Source: JBCBSK01 sp965250105
GTDB lineage: Bacteria; Pseudomonadota; Alphaproteobacteria; Rhizobiales; Tepidamorphaceae
Assembly: GCA_965250105.1 (NCBI GenBank)
Contig: OZ252290.1
Location: 1-64,000, forward strand
Reading direction: 5' to 3'
Length of the DNA: 64,000 nt
The notes below the pieces were generated by a model. It was not told the DNA's origin and did no database searches. It saw only the letters and a list, made by a program, of their open reading frames with translations. Shown here in pieces: positions 43,266 through 55,523 of the stretch. Position 1 is the stretch's first letter. The number at the start of each line of letters is the position of its first letter. A program made the translations under genes and the position numbers.

Positions 43266-44990
43266 TCAGATATCCGCATAGGCCAGCGTCTCCGCCTTGG
43301 CGCCAGGATGGGTCACGGCGCCGGTGCGTGCCGAACCGACCAGCTGGGCGTATTTCCAGATCGTGCCCGAGCGGTAGTCGGTTTCGCGCGCCGACCACTC
43401 GGCGCGCCGCGCGGCCAGTTCCGCGTCGCTCAACCGTACGTTCAGCGTCCCGTTGATGGCGTCCATGTCGATGATGTCGCCGTCGCGCAGAAGCCCGATC
43501 GGGCCGCCTTCGGCCGCCTCGGGGCCGATATGGCCGATGCAGAAGCCGCGCGTCGCGCCAGAAAAACGGCCATCGGTGATGAGCGCCACCTTGTCGCCCA
43601 TGCCCTGGCCGTAAAGGGCGGCCGTGGTCGCGAGCATTTCGCGCATGCCCGGCCCGCCCTTGGGGCCCTCATAGCGGATGACGAGGACATCGCCTTCCTT
43701 GTAGTCGCGCTTGCGAACGGCCTCGAAGGCGTCTTCCTCGCGGTCGAAACAGCGTGCCGGGCCGGAAAAGGTCTGGGTCGCGAGGCCCGCCACTTTCACG
43801 ATCGCGCCGTCGGGCGCGAGATTGCCCTGAAGGCCGACGACGCCGCCGGTCGGCGTGATCGGATCGTCGCAACGGCGCACGACATCCTGCTCGTCGTTCC
43901 AGGTCACGCTGGCGAGGTTTTCGGCCATGGTGCGACCGGTCACGGTCATCACGTCGCCATGCAGATAGCCGCCGTCGAGCAGCGCCTTGAGAACCAGCGG
44001 CACGCCGCCGGCCTCGTAGAGATCCTTGGCGACATATTTGCCGCCCGGCTTGAGGTCGCCGATATAGGGCGTCGACTTGAAGATCTCGCAGACGTCGAGC
44101 AGGTCGAAATCGATGCCGCATTCATTGGCGATCGCCGGCAGATGCAGTCCGGCATTGGTCGATCCGCCCGTCGCCGCGACGACGCGGGCGGCGTTTTCGA
44201 GTGCTTCGCGGGTCACGATGTCGCGCGGGCGGATATTGCGGCGGATCAGGTCGACGATCTGCTCGCCCGCCACCATGCAGAATTGGTCGCGGATCTCGTA
44301 AGGCGCCGGCGCGCCGGACGAATAGGGCAAGGCCAGGCCGATCGCCTCGCCGACACAGGCCATGGTGTTGGCGGTGAACTGGGCGCCGCAGGCCCCGGCC
44401 GACGGACAGGCGACCTGCTCCAGCTCGTAAAGCGTATCTTCGTCCATGTCGCCAACGGAATAGCGTCCGACGGCCTCGAAGACGTCCTGCACGGTGACCT
44501 GCTTGCCGCGGAAGGTGCCGGGCAGGATGGTGCCGCCATAGATGAAGATCGACGGCACGTTGAGGCGGCACATGGCCATCATCATGCCGGGCAGCGATTT
44601 GTCGCAGCCGGCCATGCCGACGAGCGCGTCATAGCAATGGCCGCGCATGGTGAGTTCGACGGAATCGGTGATCACATCGCGGCTGACCAGCGAGGCCTTC
44701 ATGCCCTGATGGCCCATCGCGATGCCGTCGGTGACGGTGATGGTGCAGAATTCGCGTGGCGTCGCGGCGGCGGCGGCGACGCCCTTCTTGACGGCCTGTG
44801 CCTGGCGCATCAGCGAAATGTTGCAGGGGGCGGCCTCGTTCCAGCAGGTGGCGACCCCGACGAAGGGCTGGCGGATCTGCCCCTCGGTCAGCCCCATCGC
44901 ATAGTAGAAGGAGCGATGCGGCGCCCGTTCGGGGCCTTCCGTCACATGACGGCTCGGGAGTTTCGACTTGTCGACCGTCTTTGCGTCCAT
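43266..44990 (-). CDS. ilvD: Dihydroxy-acid dehydratase
   Basis: Iron-sulfur dehydratase of branched-chain amino acid synthesis, 574 aa. Typical features: VGVATCWNEAAPCN, ITVTDGIAMGHQGMKASLVS, VGMAGCDKSLPGMMMA, SAGACGAQFTANTM and ITDGRFSGATRGFCIGHI. The frame is open 37 codons further upstream, but the ATG at 44990 begins with the family N-terminus (KSKLPSRHVTEGPERAPHRSF). The cysteines at CWN, GCD and ACG are those expected for the cluster. A 433 bp gap with repeated dyads precedes it. Confidence 0.97.
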   Translation of the reverse strand: MDAKTVDKSKLPSRHVTEGPERAPHRSFYYAMGLTEGQIRQPFVGVATCWNEAAPCNISLMRQAQAVKKGVAAAAATPREFCTITVTDGIAMGHQGMKASLVSRDVITDSVELTMRGHCYDALVGMAGCDKSLPGMMMAMCRLNVPSIFIYGGTILPGTFRGKQVTVQDVFEAVGRYSVGDMDEDTLYELEQVACPSAGACGAQFTANTMACVGEAIGLALPYSSGAPAPYEIRDQFCMVAGEQIVDLIRRNIRPRDIVTREALENAARVVAATGGSTNAGLHLPAIANECGIDFDLLDVCEIFKSTPYIGDLKPGGKYVAKDLYEAGGVPLVLKALLDGGYLHGDVMTVTGRTMAENLASVTWNDEQDVVRRCDDPITPTGGVVGLQGNLAPDGAIVKVAGLATQTFSGPARCFDREEDAFEAVRKRDYKEGDVLVIRYEGPKGGPGMREMLATTAALYGQGMGDKVALITDGRFSGATRGFCIGHIGPEAAEGGPIGLLRDGDIIDMDAINGTLNVRLSDAELAARRAEWSARETDYRSGTIWKYAQLVGSARTGAVTHPGAKAETLAYADI

Positions 44991-45184
44991 AATGCGTTTC
45001 GCCTGCCCTTTGGGGTGCCGCCATGGCGGCCGCCCGAACTCCAAATCGACTGCCTCGGGCGTCCCGCCTTGTTGGCCAGCGGGTCGGCGCCTGTCGGCCA
45101 TTCACGCGTTGCCCGTCTCGAATGACATTTCCAAGACAGTCTCGGCAACAAAACACGACCGACCGTGCCCAACCAATGCGCGAC

Positions 45185-45202
45185 CGTTGCATGCCGGCAA
45201 CA
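45185..45202. promoter_or_regulatory. Dyad CGTTGC-N6-GCAACA upstream of ilvD
   Basis: Inverted GTTGC/GCAAC arms 6 bp apart, about 195 bp upstream of the ilvD ATG. The same arm spacing recurs at 45340-45357, suggesting a pair of sites for one regulator. Confidence 0.35.
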
Positions 45203-45339
45203 AGGCCTCGGCCGATCGCCGGGGCCGTTACCGCCCGATCATGTCTAGATGTTTGGTACGCCCTTATTTCCCGCCGGTTTATGGCCGAACGGCGGCAGCG
45301 GTTTCAAAGAACGTGCTTAACGCCCGGCTTTCCAGGACC

Positions 45340-45357
45340 TGTTGCAGGACGGCAACA
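45340..45357. promoter_or_regulatory. Dyad TGTTGC-N6-GCAACA upstream of ilvD
   Basis: Perfect 6 bp inverted arms with a 6 bp spacer, centred 155 bp from the other copy. It lies 350 bp upstream of ilvD and 67 bp after the valS stop. Confidence 0.35.
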
Positions 45358-45423
45358 ATCGGGTGCCCTGCCCGTCCCGAAAGACGGAGGCTCCCGCTGC
45401 ATCGCCGGGCCGGGCCCGCTGGG

Positions 45424-48252
<2,829 letters not shown>

Positions 48253-48454
48253 GATGGCAGTTGGTGCTTGAGGTCTGATGATGTCGGGCTGTCGGCTTGG
48301 TGTTCCCGAGCCGGCCGGACGAGTCAAGGCTATGGCGGTGATGCGCCGATGGCGCGGCGCGCGGATCGCATCGGCCGGTGGGCGCGGAAGCCGGACCGAC
48401 CGTGGCGAGGGACCGGCGAGACGGCGGCTCAGTGTCGCTTGCCTGGGGAGCGGC

Positions 48455-49231
48455 TCAGCGGCCGCCGCGCGATACCCGTTCGATTTCCTCGCGCACCAGC
48501 CGTTCGACGATCTGGGACAGATTGTCGTCGATCCAGTCCTTGAGCATGGGCCGCAACATCTCGGTGATCAAATCCTCGACGGTGCGGGATTCGCGCGACA
48601 TCAGCCGCGAGGCGAGATCGCCGAAGGCCTGGCGCACCGACTGGTCGGTTTCCGGCGACATCAGCCGGTCCATCGACGCAGCCAGCGTCTGTGGCGGCGC
48701 GGCGTCCATGTCCGGCAGGTCCGGATCGGCCATGGCGACGGCCGGCTCACTTGCCTCCTCGGCATCGATGCTCAGAAGATCGTCCATGGGTTCGGTCGGC
48801 GGCGGCACGATGTCAGGCTCGAACACGGTCTCGGGGAACACGTCCGCCTCGGTGGGAACGGTCATCTCCTCGGTTAGTTCGAGAACGTCGTCGGCGTCAT
48901 CGGCGTCGCCGATCTCCGTCGCCGGCGTATCCGCCATCTCCGGTTCGGGCGACATGTCGGGCATCATGGCGTCGCCCGTGTCGTCCCCCATATCCATGTC
49001 GCCGAACAGCGCATCGATATCGTCCTGGCTGTTCGAGGCGCCCGCTTCGAGACCGCCCGTGTCGGCCGTCACGTCGGCCTCCGCGCCGCTCGCGGTGTCC
49101 ACCTTGTCGAAATCGTCCTCGAATTCGCGCGGTTCTGGGGCCGCGCTGCCGCTCTCATCGGAGATGATCCGTCGGATGGAGGCGAGGATATCCTCCATCG
49201 ACGGTTCGGGAGCGGATTTCGGTGCGGCCAT
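48455..49231 (-). CDS. popZ: PopZ-like polar organizing protein (DUF2497)
   Basis: 258 aa acidic, largely disordered protein. The short N-terminal helix EPSMEDILASIRRIISDE and the C-terminal region (QAFGDLASRLMSRESRTVEDL, MLRPMLKDWIDDNLSQIVERLV) are the two conserved parts of DUF2497/PopZ; the roughly 150 residue middle is rich in Asp, Glu, Pro and Met, as in PopZ. In Caulobacter PopZ self-assembles at cell poles, anchors the origin-proximal ParB/parS complex and recruits cell-cycle proteins. The position between tolC and valS is the same as in Caulobacter. Confidence 0.9.
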   Translation of the reverse strand: MAAPKSAPEPSMEDILASIRRIISDESGSAAPEPREFEDDFDKVDTASGAEADVTADTGGLEAGASNSQDDIDALFGDMDMGDDTGDAMMPDMSPEPEMADTPATEIGDADDADDVLELTEEMTVPTEADVFPETVFEPDIVPPPTEPMDDLLSIDAEEASEPAVAMADPDLPDMDAAPPQTLAASMDRLMSPETDQSVRQAFGDLASRLMSRESRTVEDLITEMLRPMLKDWIDDNLSQIVERLVREEIERVSRGGR

Positions 49232-49462
49232 GTCTGCCCCCTCGTCTCGGTCGCCGCGGCGCCGATCGAACGCCCGGGCGGCATCACTTCATCCCGCATC
49301 TCGAGCGGCAAGAAGTGATTCTTCATTGTCGAGTTTAACCACAGGACGGCGCAAGCAAAATGTCATCCCCGCCAGCCGTCCCGACGTGCCCCCGATGCAA
49401 GGCGCGCGGTCGCGCCCCCCGGCGATCCGATGTTGTCGGAAGCTACGGCCGGGGCGTTGGGC

Positions 49463-50938
49463 TCAATTGCCCGACGGCGTGCGCAGGCCGAACCAGCGAT
49501 CACGGACCGCTTCATAATTCTGTTCGACGTTATATTCGCGGACCGCTAGGCCGAGCGTGCCGGCCGACAGACGCCCGATCGCCGACAACAGCGCATAGGA
49601 CGCGACAACCCGGTCGCGCTCGGCCGAGACCAGCGAGACGCGCGCGTTGAGCAGTTCCTGTTCGGCGTTCAGGACGTCCAGCGTCGTGCGCTGGCCGACG
49701 CGGGCCTCCTCGCGCACGCCTTCGAGCGCGATGGTCGCGGCGCGCACCTGGGCGGTCGCCGATTCGATCGAGCCGATGGCGGATTGCAGGCTGCCCCAGG
49801 CCGAGAGGACGGCTGCGCGGACCTGATCGCGCGCCACGTCGATCTCGAGCCGAAGCTGCGCCCGGGTCTGTTTAGCCTGCCGCACGAAGGAGTATTCCTG
49901 CCCGCCCTGATAGATCGGCACCGTCAGGACGCCGAGCACCGTGCCGGTCACGCTCGTATTGATGCCCGGCGACGGTTCGGTCTGCACGTCGACGCTGGCC
50001 TGCAGCGACAGGTCCGGCAGCAGGGCGCCTTCCGCGACCTTGACGGCGAAGGCGGCCGATTCTTCGGAAAAGCTCGCCGACACGATGGCCGGATGTTCGG
50101 AAATGCCGACCGACAAGGCCCGGTCGACATTGTTCGGCAGCAGGTTGAGCACAGGTTGGCCGGAAACGAGGTTGCGCGGCTCGGTGCCGATGACCTGGCG
50201 ATAGGTGGCGCGGCTCGTCAGGAGATTGGCTTCGGCGGAACTCAGATCGAACCGGGCGCCTGCCAGTCGCGCCTCCGACTGGGCCACGTCGGTGCGGGTC
50301 AGTTCTCCGACGCTGAACCGGTCCTGTGTGGCGCGCAGCTGTTCGGCGAGGACCTCGATGTTCTGCTGTTGCAGCCGGACGATGGCCTCGTCTCGGATAA
50401 CGTTCATATAAGCTTCGGCCGCCGACAGAAGCGTATTCTGTTCGATATTGGCCAGCGAGGCGCGTGCCGCGCGCACCGTCGCCTCGGCCTGCTTCGTATT
50501 GTTCACGTTGCGGAAGCCGGCGAACAGGTTCTGCTGCGCGGTGACGCCAACCGAGGCGATCGAACTCGTCCGGTCCCGACCGAGATCGGGCCGGGTGCCA
50601 GTGACAGTCGTGCCGAACCGGCTGTCGCCGATGATGCTCGGGCGGAAGCCCGACAGGGCCTGGCTGACGCCTTCGTCGACCGCACGGACTTCGGCGCGCG
50701 CCGCATTCAGGGTCGGGTTGACCGAATAGGCGCGCGACAGGGCGTCGCGCAGCGTTTCGGCCTGGACCGTCTGCGGCGTCAGCAAGGCCAAGCCGGCCAG
50801 CATGCCGGCGCCGAACATAAGGCCGACCGGTTTGAAACCGACCCGCTGAAAGCCGGCGGATTGCCGTCCGACATGACGAAACCCGGCATGCGCGATGCCG
50901 TATTTCATCCCCCTGCCCGTCGCTTTGGGTCTGCTCAC
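49463..50938 (-). CDS. tolC: TolC-family outer membrane efflux protein
   Basis: 491 aa outer membrane channel for tripartite efflux and type I secretion. A signal peptide with hydrophobic core (about residues 39-55, GLMFGAGMLAGLALL) and cleavage near VQAETL precedes two repeated OEP halves with long helices, LRDALSRAYSVNPTLNAARAEVRAV and SVGISEHPAIVSASFSEESA, and the typical VGQRTTLDVLNAEQELLNA near the C-terminus. The start is a GTG at 50938 with AGGAGA in front; an ATG ten codons later is an alternative. A 231 bp gap without a gene separates it from popZ. Confidence 0.94.
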   Translation of the reverse strand: MSRPKATGRGMKYGIAHAGFRHVGRQSAGFQRVGFKPVGLMFGAGMLAGLALLTPQTVQAETLRDALSRAYSVNPTLNAARAEVRAVDEGVSQALSGFRPSIIGDSRFGTTVTGTRPDLGRDRTSSIASVGVTAQQNLFAGFRNVNNTKQAEATVRAARASLANIEQNTLLSAAEAYMNVIRDEAIVRLQQQNIEVLAEQLRATQDRFSVGELTRTDVAQSEARLAGARFDLSSAEANLLTSRATYRQVIGTEPRNLVSGQPVLNLLPNNVDRALSVGISEHPAIVSASFSEESAAFAVKVAEGALLPDLSLQASVDVQTEPSPGINTSVTGTVLGVLTVPIYQGGQEYSFVRQAKQTRAQLRLEIDVARDQVRAAVLSAWGSLQSAIGSIESATAQVRAATIALEGVREEARVGQRTTLDVLNAEQELLNARVSLVSAERDRVVASYALLSAIGRLSAGTLGLAVREYNVEQNYEAVRDRWFGLRTPSGN

Positions 50939-51162
50939 GTCGGTCTCCTATTCGCCCGCCCAGCCCGAAATCGAATCCCGTCTGGTTGGCCCGACTCGCG
51001 CCCTGCTTTGCGAAACGGCCCCGATCATGCGCCGAACATCCCCCGTCGACGCGCTTGCGACATTATCCGCCCCAATCTCCGACACAAAGTCCGATTAAGC
51101 GGAATCACTGTTATTAGAACACCACTGGCGCATTTCCGTCACAGGCCCCTCGACCGCCGGGA

Positions 51163-51837
51163 TCAGAAAACGAAGCCAACCTCTTTCGCAAAGCCCGGCA
51201 ATTCGGGGACGGTGACATCGAAGAAAGGCGCCCCGCTCAACTCGCCCGCGACCTTGGTGTAGAGCCAGGCGCGGCCGAGCGGATGGGCGCCGACCGCCGC
51301 CACCAGACGTCCGCCCTCGCGCAGTTGAGCCACGAGCTTGTCGGGAATGCGTTCGACCGCGCCCGAAACGACGATGACGTCATAGGGCCCCTGCCCCGGA
51401 TAGCCGTCTTCCAGAGCGCCGGTGACGATGGCGGCATTGTCGATACCCAGATCGCCGAGCGCCGTTTCGGCGAAGGCGGCCAGGCCGGCATCGCTTTCAA
51501 GCCCGACCACGCCCTCGGCCAGGCGTCCGATGACGGCGGTAGAATAGCCCGTGGCGCAGCCGACATCGAGCACCAGATCGGCGGCCTTGATGTCGGCGAG
51601 CTGGATGAGGCGGGTCAGCGGCGCCGGTTCGAGGAGATAACGCCGGGCCGGACCATCGGTCAGATCATCGAGATCGATGTCGAGATCGGCATATGCCAGC
51701 GCGGCTTGCGCCGGCGGCACGAATCGCTCGCGGGGAATGTCCAGAACAGCGGTCAGAATATGTGGATCCGTCACATCCATGGTCCGAAGCTGGCCATCGA
51801 CCATGCGCCGGCGTGCCTCGACAAATGTATCGCCCAT
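51163..51837 (-). CDS. Protein-L-isoaspartate O-methyltransferase-like protein
   Basis: 224 aa SAM-dependent methyltransferase of the PCMT family, which starts repair of isoaspartyl residues in aged proteins. The N-terminal RRMVDGQLRTMDVTDPHIL is shared by alphaproteobacterial members; the SAM loop is VLDVGCATGYSTAVIG with VVGLESD following, and motif III is RLVAAVG. The start is at the ATG 51837, 15 codons inside the longest frame. It lies 224 bp upstream of tolC on the same strand, a common alphaproteobacterial pairing. Confidence 0.88.
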   Translation of the reverse strand: MGDTFVEARRRMVDGQLRTMDVTDPHILTAVLDIPRERFVPPAQAALAYADLDIDLDDLTDGPARRYLLEPAPLTRLIQLADIKAADLVLDVGCATGYSTAVIGRLAEGVVGLESDAGLAAFAETALGDLGIDNAAIVTGALEDGYPGQGPYDVIVVSGAVERIPDKLVAQLREGGRLVAAVGAHPLGRAWLYTKVAGELSGAPFFDVTVPELPGFAKEVGFVF

Positions 51838-52057
51838 ATCTCTGTCTCGTCTGCGGAAGGTGCCCGACGCGGGAAAGACCAATCCGTCGCGGCCCGTTAG
51901 GGCGCGTGGCGGCCTGACGGCGCTTTGGGTATCATGCGTCCGCGATCTGGTAAATCCGTTCGTCCCGTCTCGGGGCTCGAAGTTACGAACGATGCGGTTC
52001 CAAGACGAAACGGCGCTTGCGCATCGGCCCGCGATGACCTAGCTAACGCGCTTCGGT

Positions 52058-52131
52058 GGCCACGTGGCGGAGTGGTGACGCAGCGGACTGCAAATCCGTA
52101 TACCCCGGTTCGATTCCGGGCGTGGCCTCCA
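52058..52131 (+). tRNA. tRNA-Cys (anticodon GCA)
   Basis: 74 nt cloverleaf: acceptor GGCCACG pairs with CGTGGCC, anticodon loop CTGCAAA gives GCA, T-arm CCCGG-TTCGATT-CCGGG. The discriminator is T as expected for tRNA-Cys, and CCA is encoded. 121 bp upstream of tRNA-Asn on the same strand. Confidence 0.95.
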
Positions 52132-52252
52132 AGTCGTGCATGATGGCCAGGCATGACAATCCAGGGCCGTCCGGCGCCCCAGGTCGTGATGTGAATGGCG
52201 CTGAAACATGGCTTGGCAAAAGCCGCGGTGCTTGCTATAGGCGCCGCTCTGT

Positions 52253-52328
52253 TCCCCGGTAGCTCAGTTGGTAGAGCAAGCGGCTGTTAACCGCTGGGTC
52301 GCTGGTTCGAGTCCGGCCCGGGGAGCCA
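52253..52328 (+). tRNA. tRNA-Asn (anticodon GTT)
   Basis: 76 nt cloverleaf: acceptor TCCCCGG pairs with CCGGGGA, D-loop AGCTCAGTTGGTAGAGC, anticodon loop CTGTTAA giving GTT, T-loop TTCGAGT, discriminator G and encoded CCA. Confidence 0.96.
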
Positions 52329-52586
52329 CCCTTCCAATTCGTTGTCGATACGCGCAACCGGTTCCGCGCGCCGCATAAGCTGCGTGGCAGCGTTCACCGC
52401 GCGTCATAAGCCGTGAGATCGTCGGCCTGCCCCGTATTGGTCGACGGGATCCGGCCAAATCATCGGCATGGCATCGAAATTCGGCCTATCGCGACCCGTT
52501 TCGGCAATCCGCCGCCGGGGAACGCGCGTAGCACAAGCTGTCGTTCATCACGCTCGTACAAGCGTCATCCGATTCGATTCCAGCCC

Positions 52587-54089
52587 GTGTCCAACGCCGC
52601 CGCCCCATTATCTCGCGAACATGACCTGCCGGAGGCGCGACCGGGTGCGCCGACCGCGATTGTCCTGTTCCGCCGCGACCTGCGGCTCACCGACAATCCG
52701 GCCCTTACGGCGGCCATGGACGGCGGTTACCGGATCGTGCCGGCCTATATCCACGACAGCGAAAACGCCGAAACGCGACCGCTCGGCGGCGCGGCATCCT
52801 GGTGGTTGCGGCAGTCGCTCGCCCGCCTCGGGGAAGCTCTGGAGGCGCAGGGCGCGCGGTTCATCCTGCGACGGGGCGCGCCGATGGCGGCCCTCGAGAC
52901 CTTGATCGCGGAGACCGGCGCGACGGCCGTGTTCTGGAATCGCCGCTACGCGCCCGGCGACATCGCCCAGGACACCGATCTCAAGGAACGGCTGAAGGCG
53001 CGCGGCCTCGTCGTGTCCAGCCATAACAGCCATCTCCTGCGCGAACCCTGGACGGTGACCGGCCGCGAGGGCGGCGCCTACCGGGTCTTCTCACCCTTCT
53101 GGCGCGCCCATTGCGCGCTCGATCCGATCGCCCAGCCGCGGCCCGCGCCGCGCAGCTGGCCGTTGCCCGATGCCTGGCCGGAGAGCGCCGCGCTCGACGA
53201 TCTCGGTCTCTATGCCGGGCGCCCCGACTGGGCGGTGGGCTGGGACGATATCTGGCTGCCCGGCGAGGCCGGCGCGCTGGCCTGTTTCGACCGTTTTCTC
53301 GATGGTCCGTTGGCCGGCTATGCCAAGGGCCGCGACCGCCCCGATATCGCCTCGACATCGCGGCTCTCGCCGCATCTCGCCTTCGGGGAAATCAGCCCGC
53401 GCATGATCTGGCACGCCGTTCAGGCGCGCAGGGAAAGTGATGCGGTATCTGATCGTGACGCCGAGAAATTCCTGTCGGAGGTCGGCTGGCGTGAATTCGC
53501 CTATCACCTGCTCTACCACTTCCCGTCCCTGCCCGACGAGAATTTCCAGGAGAGGTTCGACGGTTTCGGTTGGCGGCAGGACGATGCGCAATTCGAGCGC
53601 TGGCGGCGCGGCCAGACCGGCTATCCGATCGTCGATGCGGGGATGCGGGAATTGTGGCAGACGGGTTGGATGCACAATCGGGTACGCATGATCGTCGCTT
53701 CCTTCCTGACCAAGCATCTTCTGCTGCACTGGCGGCTTGGCGAAGCCTGGTTCTGGGATACGCTGGTCGATGCGGACCCGGCCAACAATGCGGCGAGCTG
53801 GCAGTGGGTGGCGGGCACGGGCGCCGATGCCGCGCCCTACTTCCGCGTCTTCAACCCGATCATCCAGGGCGCGAAATTCGATCCCGACGGGGTCTATGTG
53901 CGCCGCTTCGTGCCCGAGATCGCGCGCCTGCCGAACGCGCTCATTCACAAGCCCTGGGACGCGCCGGAGGACACGCTGGCCGCCGCCGGCATCCGGCTCG
54001 ACGAGACTTATCCCAAGCCGATCGTTGACCATGCCAGCGCGCGCCAACGCGCGCTCGATGCGTTTTCCCGAACCAAGCAGGCGGCCTAG
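52587..54089 (+). CDS. phr: Deoxyribodipyrimidine photolyase (cryptochrome/photolyase family)
   Basis: Light-driven repair of UV pyrimidine dimers, 500 aa from a GTG at 52587; no strong Shine-Dalgarno is visible and the exact start is uncertain. The N-terminal antenna-binding domain starts IVLFRRDLRLTDNPAL; the FAD domain has FGEISPRMIW, WREFAYHLLYHFP, RRGQTGYPIVDAGMREL, GWMHNRVRMIVASFL and WFWDTLVDADPANNAASWQW. All regions of a class I photolyase are present. It heads the group of photo-oxidative stress genes, 258 bp after tRNA-Asn. Confidence 0.93.
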   Translation: MSNAAAPLSREHDLPEARPGAPTAIVLFRRDLRLTDNPALTAAMDGGYRIVPAYIHDSENAETRPLGGAASWWLRQSLARLGEALEAQGARFILRRGAPMAALETLIAETGATAVFWNRRYAPGDIAQDTDLKERLKARGLVVSSHNSHLLREPWTVTGREGGAYRVFSPFWRAHCALDPIAQPRPAPRSWPLPDAWPESAALDDLGLYAGRPDWAVGWDDIWLPGEAGALACFDRFLDGPLAGYAKGRDRPDIASTSRLSPHLAFGEISPRMIWHAVQARRESDAVSDRDAEKFLSEVGWREFAYHLLYHFPSLPDENFQERFDGFGWRQDDAQFERWRRGQTGYPIVDAGMRELWQTGWMHNRVRMIVASFLTKHLLLHWRLGEAWFWDTLVDADPANNAASWQWVAGTGADAAPYFRVFNPIIQGAKFDPDGVYVRRFVPEIARLPNALIHKPWDAPEDTLAAAGIRLDETYPKPIVDHASARQRALDAFSRTKQAA

Positions 54090-54184
54090 CCTTGCGTCTT
54101 CAGCGCGGGCGACCCACGATCATCGAAAAATCTGGAAAGACCAGCTAGTCCATGTCGGCGGATCACAACAAGCGGGGAACAAAC

Positions 54185-55495
54185 ATGCGCATAGCCGTTG
54201 TCGGCGGAGGTATTGCGGGGAACGCGGCAGCCTGGGCGCTCGATCGCGCCGGCCATGAGGTGGTCGTCTATGAGAAGAACGACTATCCCGGCGGGCACAG
54301 CGCCACCGTCGACATCGACCATGGCGGCGTCGAGATCACGGTCGACACCGGTTTCATCGTCTATAACGAGCTGAACTATCCGGAAATGACCGCGCTCTAC
54401 CGGCTGCTCGACGTGCCGACCGAACTGAGCGAGATGACCTTTTCGGTGTCGATCGATCGCGGGCGGCGCGAATGGGCCGGCAACACCATGCGCTCGGTCT
54501 TCGCGCAGAAGCGCAACATGGTGTCGCCGACATTCCTGTGGATGCTGCGCGAGATCCTGCGCTTCAACAGCCAGTGCCTTAGCGACCGCGATGCCGGGCA
54601 TCTGAGCGGACTGTCGCTCGGCGACTATCTCACCTGGCGCAAGTTCTCGCAGCGCTTCCTGACCGACTATCTCGTGCCCATGGGGGCGGCGATCTGGTCG
54701 ACGCCAGTCGATCACATGTTGGCCTTCCCGGCCGAATCCTTCGTCAATTTCTTCGCCAATCATCGGCTGATCAACTGGCGCCGCCCGGAATGGCGCACCG
54801 TGTCGGGCGGCAGTCGGGAATATGTCCGCCGCCTCACCGCTCCGATCGGCGACCGCTACCGGCTGGCGTCGCCTGTCGCGCGGATCGAGCGCGATGCATC
54901 GGGCGTCACCGTCATCGACGACAAGGGGCATCGGGACCGGTTCGACCAGGTCGTGATCGGTGCCCATTCCGACGAGGCGCTGGCCATGCTGTCGGCCCCG
55001 ACACAGGCCGAGGACATGCTGCTCGGTGCGATCCGCTACAGGCCCAACCGGGTCTTCCTGCATCGCGACCGCGCCTTGATGCCGCGCCGCAAGGGCGTGT
55101 GGTCGTCGTGGAACTATCTCAGCTGGTCGTCGGACGAGACCGGCGAAACCGACGTTTCGGTGACCTATTGGATGAACGCGCTGCAAAATCTCGATCCGTC
55201 GCGCGACGTCTTCGTCAGCCTCAACCCGCCGCAGGACCCCGATCCCGACCTGACCTTCGGCCTCTATTCTTACGCCCATCCGCAATTCGATCAGGCCGCG
55301 ATGGCGGCCCAGAAGGACCTCGTATCGATCCAGGGCGAGAACCGCACCTGGTTCTGCGGCGCCTATTGCGGCTATGGCTTCCACGAGGACGGCCTGCGCG
55401 CCGGGATCGACGTGGCCGAACGGCTCGGCGCCGATATCCCCTGGCAGCGACCGGGCGCACCGGCGACCGGCACGCTGCTCGATGCGGCCGAATAG
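54185..55495 (+). CDS. NAD(P)/FAD-dependent oxidoreductase, amine-oxidase-like
   Basis: 436 aa flavoprotein. The N-terminal dinucleotide loop is VVGGGIAGNAAAWALDRAGH followed by EKNDYPGGHSATVDI, and the C-terminus has the FAD-binding WFCGAYCGYGFHEDGLRAGI. The ATG at 54185 has GGGGAA upstream; an in-frame start 11 codons earlier is less likely. Such proteins are nearly always next to a DUF1365 protein and a CFA-type methyltransferase, as here. Related genes in Rhodobacter sphaeroides belong to the singlet-oxygen response, where they act on methylated membrane fatty acids or on signalling. The exact reaction here is unknown. Confidence 0.88.
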   Translation: MRIAVVGGGIAGNAAAWALDRAGHEVVVYEKNDYPGGHSATVDIDHGGVEITVDTGFIVYNELNYPEMTALYRLLDVPTELSEMTFSVSIDRGRREWAGNTMRSVFAQKRNMVSPTFLWMLREILRFNSQCLSDRDAGHLSGLSLGDYLTWRKFSQRFLTDYLVPMGAAIWSTPVDHMLAFPAESFVNFFANHRLINWRRPEWRTVSGGSREYVRRLTAPIGDRYRLASPVARIERDASGVTVIDDKGHRDRFDQVVIGAHSDEALAMLSAPTQAEDMLLGAIRYRPNRVFLHRDRALMPRRKGVWSSWNYLSWSSDETGETDVSVTYWMNALQNLDPSRDVFVSLNPPQDPDPDLTFGLYSYAHPQFDQAAMAAQKDLVSIQGENRTWFCGAYCGYGFHEDGLRAGIDVAERLGADIPWQRPGAPATGTLLDAAE

Positions 55496-55523
55496 GGCGG
55501 GCGCCCTGCTCCGACGACGCGAT

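Larger units (their letters stand above)
44991..45423. other. 433 bp gap upstream of ilvD, with repeated dyads
   Basis: No gene of good composition is visible on either strand. The gap holds two GTTGC-N6-GCAAC dyads and a third half-site CGGCAACAA at 45143-45151, plus presumably the ilvD promoter. No leader peptide with Ile/Leu/Val codons followed by an attenuator T-run was seen on the ilvD strand. Confidence 0.5.

Noticed and set aside
44991..45423. Attenuator or riboswitch upstream of ilvD
   Set aside because: No Ile/Leu/Val-rich leader peptide or terminator/antiterminator pair with a T-run was found on the ilvD strand.
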